From Collinsella aerofaciens (GTDB lineage Bacteria > Actinomycetota > Coriobacteriia > Coriobacteriales > Coriobacteriaceae): DNA of 64,000 bases. A model generated the notes under the pieces. It was not told the origin of the DNA and did not search any database. It saw nothing but the letters and a program-made list of their open reading frames with translations. Of this stretch, positions 19,376 to 28,211 are shown one piece after another. The stretch lies in assembly GCF_902364945.1 (NCBI RefSeq), contig NZ_CABJFS010000005.1:1-64000 (forward strand). The letters run 5' to 3'. Every line of letters begins with the position of its first letter. Position 1 is the first letter of the stretch. Made by a program: the position numbers and the translations under genes.

Positions 19376-20689
19376 CTAACGCCCAGGGGTCAGGATCACC
19401 AGGGCGTCGTGCTCAAAGGGATGCTGAGCCACGCGCACGGTGCCGTCACCGTTGTCGCGAACGGGCAGCTTGGCGACGCGCTTGTCTTCCATGTCGAGAA
19501 CCGTCGCCGTCCAGCCACGCGCGCCGTCGAGCTTAAACTTGAGCGCCGTGGTGCGCGGCAGGTACGTGACGACGCGATCGCCAACGCGCGCCACACGAAT
19601 GGCCTCGCGCGCGTCATCGAGGAGCTCCTGCGCCGGAACCACGGCAAGTGCGTCGTCGCCAGCCGTAGCACCCAGGCCGGCAAGCACATGCTCGATCGCG
19701 CCAAAGTCCCAAACGCCCGCAAACTGCAGACACTCCTGCCAGCGGAACGGCATATCGAAGCCCTCGCCCAACACCGAGCCCTGGCTCTTGCTAGTCTGCC
19801 AGTTCCAAACACCGTGCGCGCCATAGGTCACACCCGCGCTGGCGCCGGCAAGGATCGACGACCACACACTCGCGCGGCAGTCCTGCGCGGTGAAGCGCCA
19901 GTACACATTGCGCGACGCACCCATCTGCTCGTAACAAGGCTCAGAGTTGACCATCGGCTTTTTGGGATAGTTGGCGATAAAGTCCTGCGGCAAGTGCCAA
20001 GCCTCGGGCTGGCCCTCGTAGTTGTGGCCGGGCTGGAACATGTAGAAGTCCAAGCGGTCCAGGTACCGTGCCGGGATGGTGCGGTTGCCGCGGTTGATAT
20101 GCATGGTGCGCAACGCCTCGGGCGCGCGATTGACGACTTCGTCGAGGGCATCCTCGTAATAGGCGATCGCCTCGTCGCTGGTAAAGTCGGTATCGCCTGT
20201 CACCACGTAAACGGGGTCGAACTCACCCAGGTTCTCGACGACGCGGGCAACGTGGGCACGGACCTCCTCGCGCGGCATAACCTCGGCACCGCAATGCTCG
20301 GCAATCTTGGCGCCCCAGGTACCGGGCACGTAGTTGCACCACATAAGCACGAGTGCCGGACGAATGCCGTGCTCGACGGCAGCGCGACACATGGCAGCAG
20401 CGCGGTCCCAGTACGCCTGGTTGGGACGGGACCAATCAAAGTGCACGCCGTCCTCGCTGGCATAGGGCCAAATGCCCAAATCGGGGCAGCAGCGATCCCA
20501 CTGCGGCAGTGTGTTGACCTGCAGCACGTTCATGCCCTGCTCGGCACGGCGGGTCAGATAGTAGTCCCAGTCGTCCTCGGCGATGCTCGTAAATGCGCTC
20601 CAGCACGTATCGGCAAACCAAAAGAACGGTTTGCCCTCGCACAAAAAGCCGTCCTGGCGACCGTTGACGGTCAGCGTTCCCAAACTCAT
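19376..20689 (-). CDS. DUF4038/GH140-like hydrolase (apiosidase candidate)
   Basis: 437 aa from the ATG at 20689; GAAAGGA is 7 nt upstream, too close for the ATG at 20695. It belongs to the apiosidase-like DUF4038 family (GH140): GFLCEGKPFFWFADTCWSAF at the N terminus, a TIM barrel with VYVVTGDTDFTSDEA (candidate acid/base Asp) and KKPMVNSEPCYEQMG (candidate nucleophile Glu), and a C-terminal beta domain (VVTYLPRTTALKFKLDG). No signal peptide, so it acts on imported substrates. It lies 210 bp after a PTS EIIBC on the same strand. GH140 enzymes known from rhamnogalacturonan II breakdown release D-apiose. Specificity here is inferred. Confidence 0.75.
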   Translation of the reverse strand: MSLGTLTVNGRQDGFLCEGKPFFWFADTCWSAFTSIAEDDWDYYLTRRAEQGMNVLQVNTLPQWDRCCPDLGIWPYASEDGVHFDWSRPNQAYWDRAAAMCRAAVEHGIRPALVLMWCNYVPGTWGAKIAEHCGAEVMPREEVRAHVARVVENLGEFDPVYVVTGDTDFTSDEAIAYYEDALDEVVNRAPEALRTMHINRGNRTIPARYLDRLDFYMFQPGHNYEGQPEAWHLPQDFIANYPKKPMVNSEPCYEQMGASRNVYWRFTAQDCRASVWSSILAGASAGVTYGAHGVWNWQTSKSQGSVLGEGFDMPFRWQECLQFAGVWDFGAIEHVLAGLGATAGDDALAVVPAQELLDDAREAIRVARVGDRVVTYLPRTTALKFKLDGARGWTATVLDMEDKRVAKLPVRDNGDGTVRVAQHPFEHDALVILTPGR

Positions 20690-20826
20690 CTGCATGTCCT
20701 TTCGTTCGATAAAGGATTTGCGAACCGCCGGAAACTTTCGCGGTAACCCCGCGCGAAAGCCCCCGCCGCTTGGCAAACCCTCGCGGGCGAATCTCACCCG
20801 CCCCCCATCAGTCTACCTTGCAAGAA

Positions 20827-20858
20827 GGGCCCCGCCGGGCTTGCGCCTGACGGGGCCC
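20827..20858 (-). terminator. Hairpin between the PTS EIIBC and the GH140-like gene
   Basis: GGGCCCCG and CGGGGCCC enclose a smaller CAGGCGC/GCCCGG pairing. On the minus strand TTCTTG follows, a weak T-tract, so termination is probably partial, allowing read-through to the GH140-like gene. Confidence 0.5.
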
Positions 20859-20899
20859 TGTCGTGTAGGTGAGGTCATATGCAACCGAATGGTTTGGCC

Positions 20900-22327
20900 T
20901 TAGGCCTCCATCTCGGCGAGTTCCTCCTTGGAGAAGCCGCAGGCAAAGACGACGGCAGCGGCGATGACAAAGGAGATTGCCATACCAACGATAGCCCAGA
21001 CGGTGTTCATCTGGCCACCCTGCAGGTAGTTGGTGAAGACCAGGAAGTTGGAGGCACCGCCTGCGAGGTAGTAGGTAACACCCATGAGGCCGGAGAACAC
21101 AGCGCCGATAGCACCGCCGATGAACATGCCAAACATGGTGCGACGGAAGCGCATGAGGATGCCGAAGAGCGCGGGCTCGGTGACGCCGCCGGCGATGGCG
21201 GAGATGACGTAACCGATGGCGAGAGACTTCTCGTCGGGGTTCTTCATCTTGAGGAAGGCACCGAAGGCGCAGCCCCAGACAGCGGCCATAGCGCAGTTGG
21301 TGGAAACGAAGACGAAGGGATCGTAACCGGCAGCGATGATCTGAACCTGGGCGAGCAGGATGACGGGCATGTGCATGCCGCAGACCACGAAGAGCTGCCA
21401 GAAGGCGCCGAGGATGGCCATGACGATCAGGATGCCGATGCCGCCAAGGTCAGCAAGGCCGAAGAGGGCGTTGGCGATCAGCGTACCGATCTCGTTGCCG
21501 ATCGGAGCGAGGACGATGAAGGCAATGGGGATCGTGACGATCACGGTGCAGAACGGCGTGAAGACCGTGGACAGCACGTCGGGCATAACCTTCTTAAAGA
21601 ACTTCTCGATGAAGTACAGGACGGGCACCGAAAGGATGATCGGCAGGACGGACTGCTGGTAGTTGGCAGCGGCGATCTGGATGCCGTAGACGGAGATGAT
21701 TCCGCCGCCCTCCTGGGTGGCGACGCTCACCACGGAAGGAGCCATGAGGGCGCCACCGAGCAGCATGCCGAGCACCGGGCTGGCGCCGAGCTTCTTAGCG
21801 GCGGCATAACCCAGGTAGATGGGGATAAAGGTGAACGTGGCCTCGTACAGCGTGGTGTAGAGGAACGTATAGGTCGGGTCGTCGGCCGAGAGCACACCGA
21901 GCATGGTGGGGCCGAGGACGGCCGCGATGGTACGGAACAGACCACCGGCCATGAGCAGCGGGATGAGCTGGGTCATGGAGCCCGACAGATAGTCGAGGAT
22001 GATGTTAGGCAGGTTCTTGAGCTCGAACTTCTCCTTGGGAGCGTCGAGGTTCTCGTTGACCGCCTCGCCCTGTTTGACGCCGGAGATGGCGACGAACTCG
22101 GCGAGCACCTTGGGCACGTTCTGGCCGATGATGACCTGGAGCTGGGCGCCGGCGAACTGGCAACCCAGAACACCCTTGACCTTCTTGATCTTCTCCACGT
22201 CGACCTTGTTGTTATCCTTGAGCGTCAGACGCAGGCGCGTCATGCAGTTGGTGGCAACGGAAACATTCTCCGCGCCGCCCACGAGCTCGAGGACATCGGT
22301 GGCAATCTGCTTGTTATCTACTGCCAT
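20900..22327 (-). CDS. PTS EIIBC, beta-glucoside/sucrose type
   Basis: 475 aa from the ATG at 22327 (GGGAGGGGTCCC upstream). Residues 1-80 are an EIIB domain with phosphorylated Cys28 in ATNCMTRLRL. The remainder is an EIIC membrane domain with about ten helices and the substrate motif GGVTEPALFGI. No EIIA domain is fused, so phosphate must come from elsewhere, such as the free EIIA at 7.1 kb. It heads a likely operon with the GH140-like gene. The promoter region carries TAAACA-type palindromes. Annotated sugars for this subfamily are unreliable; a glycoside is likely. Confidence 0.9.
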   Translation of the reverse strand: MAVDNKQIATDVLELVGGAENVSVATNCMTRLRLTLKDNNKVDVEKIKKVKGVLGCQFAGAQLQVIIGQNVPKVLAEFVAISGVKQGEAVNENLDAPKEKFELKNLPNIILDYLSGSMTQLIPLLMAGGLFRTIAAVLGPTMLGVLSADDPTYTFLYTTLYEATFTFIPIYLGYAAAKKLGASPVLGMLLGGALMAPSVVSVATQEGGGIISVYGIQIAAANYQQSVLPIILSVPVLYFIEKFFKKVMPDVLSTVFTPFCTVIVTIPIAFIVLAPIGNEIGTLIANALFGLADLGGIGILIVMAILGAFWQLFVVCGMHMPVILLAQVQIIAAGYDPFVFVSTNCAMAAVWGCAFGAFLKMKNPDEKSLAIGYVISAIAGGVTEPALFGILMRFRRTMFGMFIGGAIGAVFSGLMGVTYYLAGGASNFLVFTNYLQGGQMNTVWAIVGMAISFVIAAAVVFACGFSKEELAEMEA

Positions 22328-22433
22328 GGGACCCCTCCCCATATCTTCGTGTGCCAGCCCCCTTGGGCTTAGGCACGCCTTTGGCCCGGCGACTATAACC
22401 CCTTACGGTTGCCGGACCCTTGGATACGCTGTC

Positions 22434-22475
22434 GTAAACAAAGTGTTTACTGAACGTTTACGGGCTTTAGTTTAC
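22434..22475. promoter_or_regulatory. Operator candidates upstream of the PTS EIIBC
   Basis: GTAAACA-AAG-TGTTTAC (22434-22450) is a perfect 17-bp palindrome with an odd centre. GTTTAC half-sites follow at 22456-22461 and 22470-22475. They lie about 107-148 bp upstream of the EIIBC start. The same half-site occurs at the esterase, isomerase and LacI promoters. Confidence 0.6.
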
Positions 22476-22667
22476 ACGGAGCGCCTCATTTGTGGCAATT
22501 TTACCGTGCAGAGTCCGGCGAACGGTAGGAAATCGGGGGTGAACGTATTCCAATGGCGGGAGATAGTCTCTTTGACTGTCTATTGATAAATGGCTCTTTA
22601 CGTGGGCTTTTATTTTGATAAACACCTCTATGACCTGTTAACTCATCAACAGAAGCCCTGCTAGAAG

Positions 22668-22768
22668 CTAGTAAACATATGTTTAGTAGTTCATGGCGTG
22701 TTAAATTTTGCCGTTTACCGAGTTTATCAGCTTGTTCTGCAATTCTGGATTAAACTAAACATGTTTAG
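22668..22768. promoter_or_regulatory. Operator candidates upstream of the esterase operon
   Basis: Two palindromes: AGTAAACATATGTTTAGT around 22670-22687 and CTAAACATGTTTAG at 22755-22768, the second perfect. They are 50-150 bp before the esterase start in an AT-rich, gene-free interval (22328-22817). This is the position expected of a repressor covering the promoter. Confidence 0.65.
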
Positions 22769-22817
22769 ATTGTATTGCCGCTTTTGTTTCCCACTAGCGG
22801 CGCAAGGGAGGCAGCTC

Positions 22818-24155
22818 ATGGAACTCAAATTGTGTACCTACGCAACCGTCACCACCTTGGGCGACTTTGGCCCCTGGATCAGCAAGGTCGTACTCGACCT
22901 GCCCTGCACCGTGCGCGCCAACGACATCGACGCGAACACCTTCCATATATATGTAGAGCGTCACGAACGCTCGGGCGAAGTTCTGATGCGCAAGGAGCGC
23001 GGCGCCGACCATGCCGCGCCCTCCGTGGGTTACATCGACGTTCTCGCCGCATATCCGTGCGACGAAAACGGACGTAAGCTCGCCGTGGGCACCCATGTGG
23101 CGCTCGAGGTCGCCGAGCAGCGCCTGACCAAGACCATCGAAGGCGGCGTCATGGGCTCGCGCATGCTCGATGACCAGCTGCGCATCACGCAGCTCGCGGC
23201 TCTTCCCGGCAACGACGGCGACGATCCCACCTGCGGCCTGGTCTTCGACACCTGCCGTGGCGATATCTGCCCTGCGCTCAAAGGCTGGAGCAACGACACG
23301 CAAAAGACCGCCGTCGACGGTATCGCGCTCGAATACGGCTTCTTTGAGCCCAGCTTTAAGGCCGAGGACTCGGCATGCTTCAACCCCTTTGCGCCCGAGG
23401 CCACGGCCGTGCCCCAAAAGGCACCGCTCGTGGTGTATCTGCACGGCGCCGGCGAGGGCAAGGGCGCCACGCAGGGCGAAGGCGCCACGCGCGCCTATAT
23501 CGGCAACCGCGTGACGGCCATCAGCCAGGCGCAGATCCAGCGCTACTTTGGCGGCTTTGCCTGGGTGCTCGTGCCGCAGTCGCCCACGTTTTGGATGGAC
23601 AACGGCGTCGAGCAGCTTGGTCACTCCAACCAGAGCATCTACTCCCCCGTGCTCAAGGCACTTATCGATGAGTTTGTCGCCGAGCATGCCGACCGCATCG
23701 ACACCGACCGCATCGTGGTCGCCGGTCTTTCCAACGGCGGCTTTATGACCCTGCGCCTGTGCGCCGACTACCCCGATTTCTTCGCCGCGGGCCTTCCCTG
23801 CTGCGCCCCGTGGTACAACGCCACGGACGAGGACGTAGCCGCGCTCGCCAAGACGCCGCTGTGGTTTACGCACTCCAAGGGCGACGAGCTCGTGTGCCCG
23901 CAGCAGACCGTGCTGCCGCTGTTCGCGCGCCTGCGCGATGCCGGCGCCAACGTGCATCTCACCTACTTTAGCCATGTCGAGGACCTGACCGGCGTGTATC
24001 GCGAGGCCGACGGCTCGGCCAAGAAGACGTTCAACCACGGCGTGTGGATCCACCAATTCAACGACCTGTGTTATCAAGACTTCGACGGGGGCAACGTACT
24101 CATCGACGGCGAGCCGGTGGGCTGCTGGGAGTGGTCGGCCAGGGTCGACCGCTAA
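22818..24155 (+). CDS. Alpha/beta hydrolase, esterase/prolyl-oligopeptidase-like
   Basis: 445 aa from the ATG at 22818 (GGGAGGCAGCTC upstream); the frame from 22698 covers the operator region and is rejected. An N-terminal beta-rich domain (residues 1-170, LCTYATVTTLGDFGPWISKV) precedes an alpha/beta hydrolase fold with oxyanion YLHGAGEG (208-215), nucleophile AGLSNGGF (Ser305), an acid in HSKGDELVCP and a His in YFSHVEDLTG. It resembles PHB-depolymerase-like and acetyl- or feruloyl-esterase-like proteins of gut bacteria. Cytoplasmic. It may de-esterify imported plant glycosides. Followed by a DUF1593 gene, 79 bp on. Confidence 0.8.
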   Translation: MELKLCTYATVTTLGDFGPWISKVVLDLPCTVRANDIDANTFHIYVERHERSGEVLMRKERGADHAAPSVGYIDVLAAYPCDENGRKLAVGTHVALEVAEQRLTKTIEGGVMGSRMLDDQLRITQLAALPGNDGDDPTCGLVFDTCRGDICPALKGWSNDTQKTAVDGIALEYGFFEPSFKAEDSACFNPFAPEATAVPQKAPLVVYLHGAGEGKGATQGEGATRAYIGNRVTAISQAQIQRYFGGFAWVLVPQSPTFWMDNGVEQLGHSNQSIYSPVLKALIDEFVAEHADRIDTDRIVVAGLSNGGFMTLRLCADYPDFFAAGLPCCAPWYNATDEDVAALAKTPLWFTHSKGDELVCPQQTVLPLFARLRDAGANVHLTYFSHVEDLTGVYREADGSAKKTFNHGVWIHQFNDLCYQDFDGGNVLIDGEPVGCWEWSARVDR

Positions 24156-24234
24156 GCCCTCCCATCGCGGGGACCGGGGTTTAGTCTTGCCTTGCGCGTA
24201 ACTGGCTGAAATTATTTTGGTTGGAGCTTTGCTT

Positions 24235-25746
24235 ATGTCCCAGAATTTGACTCGGGTGATTGCTACTACCGATATGGAAGTCGATGATATGAACTCGCTT
24301 GTTCATTTGGCTCTGTATCTCAACTTGCTTGATGTTCAGGCTGTGGTGTATACGGCTTCGCAGTATCACTTTCTTGGGGATGGGGTTCATACGCTCGGCG
24401 AGGTGAATTCGCATTGGCGGACCAAAGGGCGGCGCTCTTATGAGTGGGCTGTTGTGCCTCATGAGCCCGATCCGCTAGCCGGCGAGCTTCGTGAGTATCG
24501 GCCGTTTCCCGAGCATTGGATTGAGAGTCTCTGGAGTAATGAATATGCCCAGGCTTGGCCGCAGTTGCAAGCAAATGCCGCCGCTGCCGGTGAGCCGCCG
24601 TTTCCCACGCCCGCCCAGATGATCGAGCGCACCTTTGTGGGAAATGTTGCCTTTGAGGGTGATGTGACTGAGGAAACTGAGGGGTCTCGCGTAATTGCGC
24701 TGGCGATTCTGGATGATGATCCGCGTACGTTATGGCTGCTCAGCTGGGGTGGTATGAATACGATCGTTCGCGCCCTCATGAGTATTGCCGAGCGCTATCG
24801 CGCCACGCCCGAGTGGCCCGCCGTACAGCAGCGGGTCTATCAGAAGGTGCGCGTGATGGGCGTTGCCGATGGTGTGGGGCAGGATAACTCGTGGCTCGAC
24901 CATGGGCGCGAGCTCTTTCCCGAGCTCATCTTTTGGCGTACGCCCTATATGTATGGCAACTATTTCGACGCCAAAACAGCTCAGCCCGATACGCTGCCGC
25001 TGTTTAAGGCTCCTTGGCCCGAGCAGAATCTCACGCAGGGCAACGGCCCCCTCATGGCGCGCTATATGTTCTATGGCGATGGTAAGGTCTACGAAAACGA
25101 GCCCGAGCGCTTTCAGTTTGGCAAGCATGCCCGTCTGGATTGGGGCCTGGAAGGCATGCCCGCGGTGCAGTTTGAGCGCGGCGATTTTATGGCCGAAGGC
25201 GACAGCATGACCTATATTCCGCTGCTGCCGTTTGGCCTGCGCGGTATTGACGACCGCGACTTCGATACGCTACTCGGCCGCATGTTTCTTGATGGACACC
25301 CCGATGCGAAGGCGCCCGCCGATTTTGCCTCCATCAGCACGCCCGCAGACGACAATCTCAATCCCTACCTGCGTGCCTATCAGGAAGACTTTGCCGCCCG
25401 CGCGCAATGGTGTGCCCATGATCCGGCAGCCTGCTCGCATCCGGCGCATGTTGTCGAGGTCACGGCCGACCGCAGCGCCGCAGCCGGCGAGCGCATCGAC
25501 CTTGCGGCGACCATCGTCGACCCCGACGGCAGGGGCTTCGATGCGCATTGGGATGTCGCCGTAGACCCGTCGAGCTATGCAGGCGTCCAGGATCTGTCGC
25601 TATGGCAAGAATGCACGGAGGATGCCACTTTCATCGTGCCCGCCGACGCACGACCCGGCGACCGCTTTGTGCTCACCCTCACCGTGCAGACGCGCGCCGA
25701 GTGCTCCTGCACCCGCTACACCCAGGTCGCCGTGACTGTGGCATAG
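24235..25746 (+). CDS. DUF1593 / nucleoside hydrolase-like protein
   Basis: 503 aa from the ATG at 24235 (GGAG 8 nt upstream). The N-terminal two thirds match the DUF1593 nucleoside-hydrolase-like fold: RVIATTDMEVDDMNSLVH gives an aspartate cluster at the place of the IunH calcium site, and ALAILDDDPRTLWLLSWGG follows. The C-terminal part is an Ig-like beta domain (GERIDLAATIVDPDGRGFD). Similar proteins are called cellulose-binding Sde182-like; the true substrate is unknown. There is no signal peptide. The first 500 bp use many AT-ending codons, while the last third is as GC-rich as its neighbours. Likely co-transcribed with the esterase. Confidence 0.75.
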   Translation: MSQNLTRVIATTDMEVDDMNSLVHLALYLNLLDVQAVVYTASQYHFLGDGVHTLGEVNSHWRTKGRRSYEWAVVPHEPDPLAGELREYRPFPEHWIESLWSNEYAQAWPQLQANAAAAGEPPFPTPAQMIERTFVGNVAFEGDVTEETEGSRVIALAILDDDPRTLWLLSWGGMNTIVRALMSIAERYRATPEWPAVQQRVYQKVRVMGVADGVGQDNSWLDHGRELFPELIFWRTPYMYGNYFDAKTAQPDTLPLFKAPWPEQNLTQGNGPLMARYMFYGDGKVYENEPERFQFGKHARLDWGLEGMPAVQFERGDFMAEGDSMTYIPLLPFGLRGIDDRDFDTLLGRMFLDGHPDAKAPADFASISTPADDNLNPYLRAYQEDFAARAQWCAHDPAACSHPAHVVEVTADRSAAAGERIDLAATIVDPDGRGFDAHWDVAVDPSSYAGVQDLSLWQECTEDATFIVPADARPGDRFVLTLTVQTRAECSCTRYTQVAVTVA

Positions 25747-26078
25747 CAAGGGCGACGCCCACATTCGACAAAGAGTGTCCCCAGGCGCCAAACGAGCGGG
25801 GATTTTGGACACCCAAATGACGAGAGTGGATAATCTCCCACTTTGAGCCTGCACACAGGCCAAAAACGGGAGATTATCCACTCTCATTCTGCGGGTACTC
25901 ATTGGGGACGTACTTAAATGAGTAGTTTCACTCATTTAAGTACGTCCCCAATGACTAGTCAAAAATGGGCCATGTGTCCCAGTTGTGGAGACTCGTTGAG
26001 CCGTCTGGGTATCGTGAAAGGCTGCGCACTCCCCCATCATCAAAAGTGACACACGCTACCAGTTGATGGGAGGCAGCC
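25747..26078. repeat. Gene-free stretch: GGATAATCTCCC palindrome copy 2 plus GGGGACGTAC palindrome
   Basis: The hairpin at 25822-25885 is the second copy of the GAGAGTGGATAATCTCCC unit, with its GGGGATTTTGGACACCC leader. Next to it, TACTCATTGGGGACGTACTT (25896 on) faces AAGTACGTCCCCAATGACTA across a short centre with TTTCACTC. The last 120 bp before 26079 hold the promoter of the zinc-ribbon cluster; I could not place it exactly. Confidence 0.75.
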
Positions 26079-26816
26079 ATGGGCTTCTTTGACAAGATGT
26101 TCGAGAAGAAAGAGTGCGCGATTTGCGGTACCGAGCTGGGACTTCTAGGTAAGACAAAAATCAATGAAGGCTACCTGTGCAAAGAGTGCGCCGGCAAGCT
26201 CTCCCCCTACTTTCACGGCTATCGCTCCAGCACCGCGGACGATATCCGCGAGCAGATCGCCTACCGCGAGGCCAATGCCGAGCGCCTGGCGTCGTTCAAC
26301 CCCACGCGCACGCTTTCTGCCGGGCGCACCAACATCATGCTCGACGAGGACGCGGGCCTGCTGATCATTACCTCGCAGAGCCGCTGGCGCGACGCCAATC
26401 CCGACATCATCGAGTTCTCGCAGGTACTCGGCTGCGATATGGATATCGACGAGCATCGCACCGAAATCTATCGCGAGACCAAGGACGGCGAGCGCGAGAG
26501 CTACAACCCGCCGCGCTACGACCTGGATTACGACTTTAATCTGACCATCCACGTCAACACGCCGTACTTTACCGAGATCAACCTGCGCGTGAACGACTCC
26601 ACCATCGATCAGCGCGGCTCCATCGAATACCGCGAGGCCAAGCGCCAGGCAACCGAGGTCCGCGACGCGCTGGTGCAGCTGCGCCAGGAGACGCGCGACA
26701 GCGTCGTGGCCGCCAAGGCCCCCAAGACCGCGGTGACCTGCCCCTTCTGCGGAGCCACCACCATTCCCGATGCCAGTGGGCGCTGCGAATACTGCGGCGG
26801 CGCCATCGGCGCATAG
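26079..26816 (+). CDS. DUF4428 protein with N- and C-terminal zinc ribbons
   Basis: 245 aa, start supported by GATGGGAGGCAGCC. Residues 1-50 are a DUF4428 zinc-finger (CAICGTELGLLGKTKINEGYLC, CKEC). The middle is a PH-like beta domain (TNIMLDEDAGLLIITSQSRW). The end is a zinc ribbon (CPFCGATTIPDASGRCEYCG). No membrane helix. It opens a run of same-strand genes at 26.1-29.5 kb, with gaps of 24 and 48 bp, all built from zinc ribbons, ending with an SPFH protein. A membrane-quality or envelope-stress role is inferred from that company only. Confidence 0.8.
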   Translation: MGFFDKMFEKKECAICGTELGLLGKTKINEGYLCKECAGKLSPYFHGYRSSTADDIREQIAYREANAERLASFNPTRTLSAGRTNIMLDEDAGLLIITSQSRWRDANPDIIEFSQVLGCDMDIDEHRTEIYRETKDGERESYNPPRYDLDYDFNLTIHVNTPYFTEINLRVNDSTIDQRGSIEYREAKRQATEVRDALVQLRQETRDSVVAAKAPKTAVTCPFCGATTIPDASGRCEYCGGAIGA

Positions 26817-26840
26817 CCTCCGGCACGGAAAGGACCGATC

Positions 26841-28163
26841 ATGGCCTTCGAGAGCGTTAACTATCAGTGCCCTGCCTGCGGTGGTCCCCTGCATTTTGCC
26901 AGCGCCGAGCAAAAGCTTGTCTGCGACTACTGTGACTCACGCTTTGAAGTCGAAGAAGTCGAGGCCCTCTATCGCGAGCGCCAGGACAAGGCAGATGCCA
27001 AAGCCGATGCCGCAGCCGCAGCTCCCAAACCTGCTGCCGACGATGCCGTGCAGGAGCTCGCCCAAAACGCCGGCTACATCTGCTCGTCGTGCGGCGCCGA
27101 GCTCGTGTCCGACGGCACCGTCGCCGTCACCACCTGCCCGTACTGCGGCAACTCCGCCGTGGCGCCCGGCCAGCTCTCTGGCGACTTCTCGCCCGACCTG
27201 GTGATTCCGTTTAAGCTCGGGCGCGACGACGTCACGGCCGCACTCAAGGAACACTACAAGGGCAAGATCTTGCTGCCCAAGAGCTTTGTCACCGGCAACC
27301 ACATCGACGAGGTCCAAGGTGTCTACGTGCCGTTTTGGCTCTACGGCGCCCGCGTGGACGGCGAAGTGCACTTTGACGCGACCAACGAGACCGTGACCGA
27401 GGAATCCGACCGCACCGTCACGACCACCGACCACTACGATGCCTATCGCAAGGGCAATATCTCGTTTAAGCGCGTGCCCGTCGACGGATCGTCCAAGATG
27501 CCCGACGGCCACATGGACGCCATCGAGCCGTTTGACTACGACGCGCTGCGTCCGTTCTCGGTCGCATATATGCCCGGCTACATCGCCAACCGTTACGACG
27601 AGGACTGCGAGACCTGCAAGGCGCGCGCCGAGCGCCGTATGGAAGAAAGCACGATCTCGGCCCTGCGCGAGACTGTCGTCGACGAATACGACGATGCCAC
27701 GGTCGAAAGCAAGCAGCTCGACTACACCTGGGAAGACAGCGACTACGCCCTGTTCCCCGTCTGGATGCTCTCCACCTCGTGGAACGGCAAGAGCTACCTG
27801 TTTGCCATGAACGGCCAGACCGGCCGCTTGGTCGGCGAGCTCCCCTGCTCCAAGCCCAAGCTCGCTATTGCCTCGGTGCTGTTCTTTGTGATCGGATTTA
27901 TCCTCTCCCAGATTCTCTTTATGGGTGAGAACGCCTTCGATCCGGATTACCTCGCCTTTGATATCGAGGGCATCCTCATCAACATCGTCGCGCCGCTGAT
28001 CATCGTGATTATCGGAGACGTGCTACTGGTAGGCCAGCTCAAGACGGCCAACGAGGCCACCCACGCCGACGAGTACTGCGGCGAGCTCGACCTGACCGAG
28101 AAGCACGACACCTTCAACCACACCGAGACCACCGTTGTCATGAAAGACGACAAGGACGACTAA
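26841..28163 (+). CDS. Zinc-ribbon membrane protein (TFIIB-type ribbon)
   Basis: 440 aa. Two zinc ribbons lead: CPACGGPLHF...CDYCDS (residues 9-31) and CSSCGAELVSDGTVAVTTCPYCG (about 80-103), parted by an Ala/Lys-rich linker. A large soluble domain follows (GVYVPFWLYGARVDGEVHFDA, YALFPVWMLSTSWNGKSYLFAMNG). Two C-terminal membrane helices (ASVLFFVIGFILSQILF and IVAPLIIVIIGDVLLVG) anchor it, with an acidic tail. The same architecture is widespread beside SPFH proteins in Firmicutes and Actinobacteria. No enzymatic motif. Confidence 0.8.
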   Translation: MAFESVNYQCPACGGPLHFASAEQKLVCDYCDSRFEVEEVEALYRERQDKADAKADAAAAAPKPAADDAVQELAQNAGYICSSCGAELVSDGTVAVTTCPYCGNSAVAPGQLSGDFSPDLVIPFKLGRDDVTAALKEHYKGKILLPKSFVTGNHIDEVQGVYVPFWLYGARVDGEVHFDATNETVTEESDRTVTTTDHYDAYRKGNISFKRVPVDGSSKMPDGHMDAIEPFDYDALRPFSVAYMPGYIANRYDEDCETCKARAERRMEESTISALRETVVDEYDDATVESKQLDYTWEDSDYALFPVWMLSTSWNGKSYLFAMNGQTGRLVGELPCSKPKLAIASVLFFVIGFILSQILFMGENAFDPDYLAFDIEGILINIVAPLIIVIIGDVLLVGQLKTANEATHADEYCGELDLTEKHDTFNHTETTVVMKDDKDD

Positions 28164-28211
28164 GCAATCCGACCAATACCACCCGGCCTTTGACGAGAAA
28201 GGAAGATCACC

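Noticed and set aside
20879..22372. 497-aa open frame on the plus strand, Asp/Glu/Gly-rich
   Set aside because: Antisense to the PTS EIIBC; its acidic composition results from the reversed membrane-protein codons.
22698..22817. N-terminal extension of the esterase gene
   Set aside because: This AT-rich stretch contains palindromic operators, and the family fold starts at the ATG at 22818.
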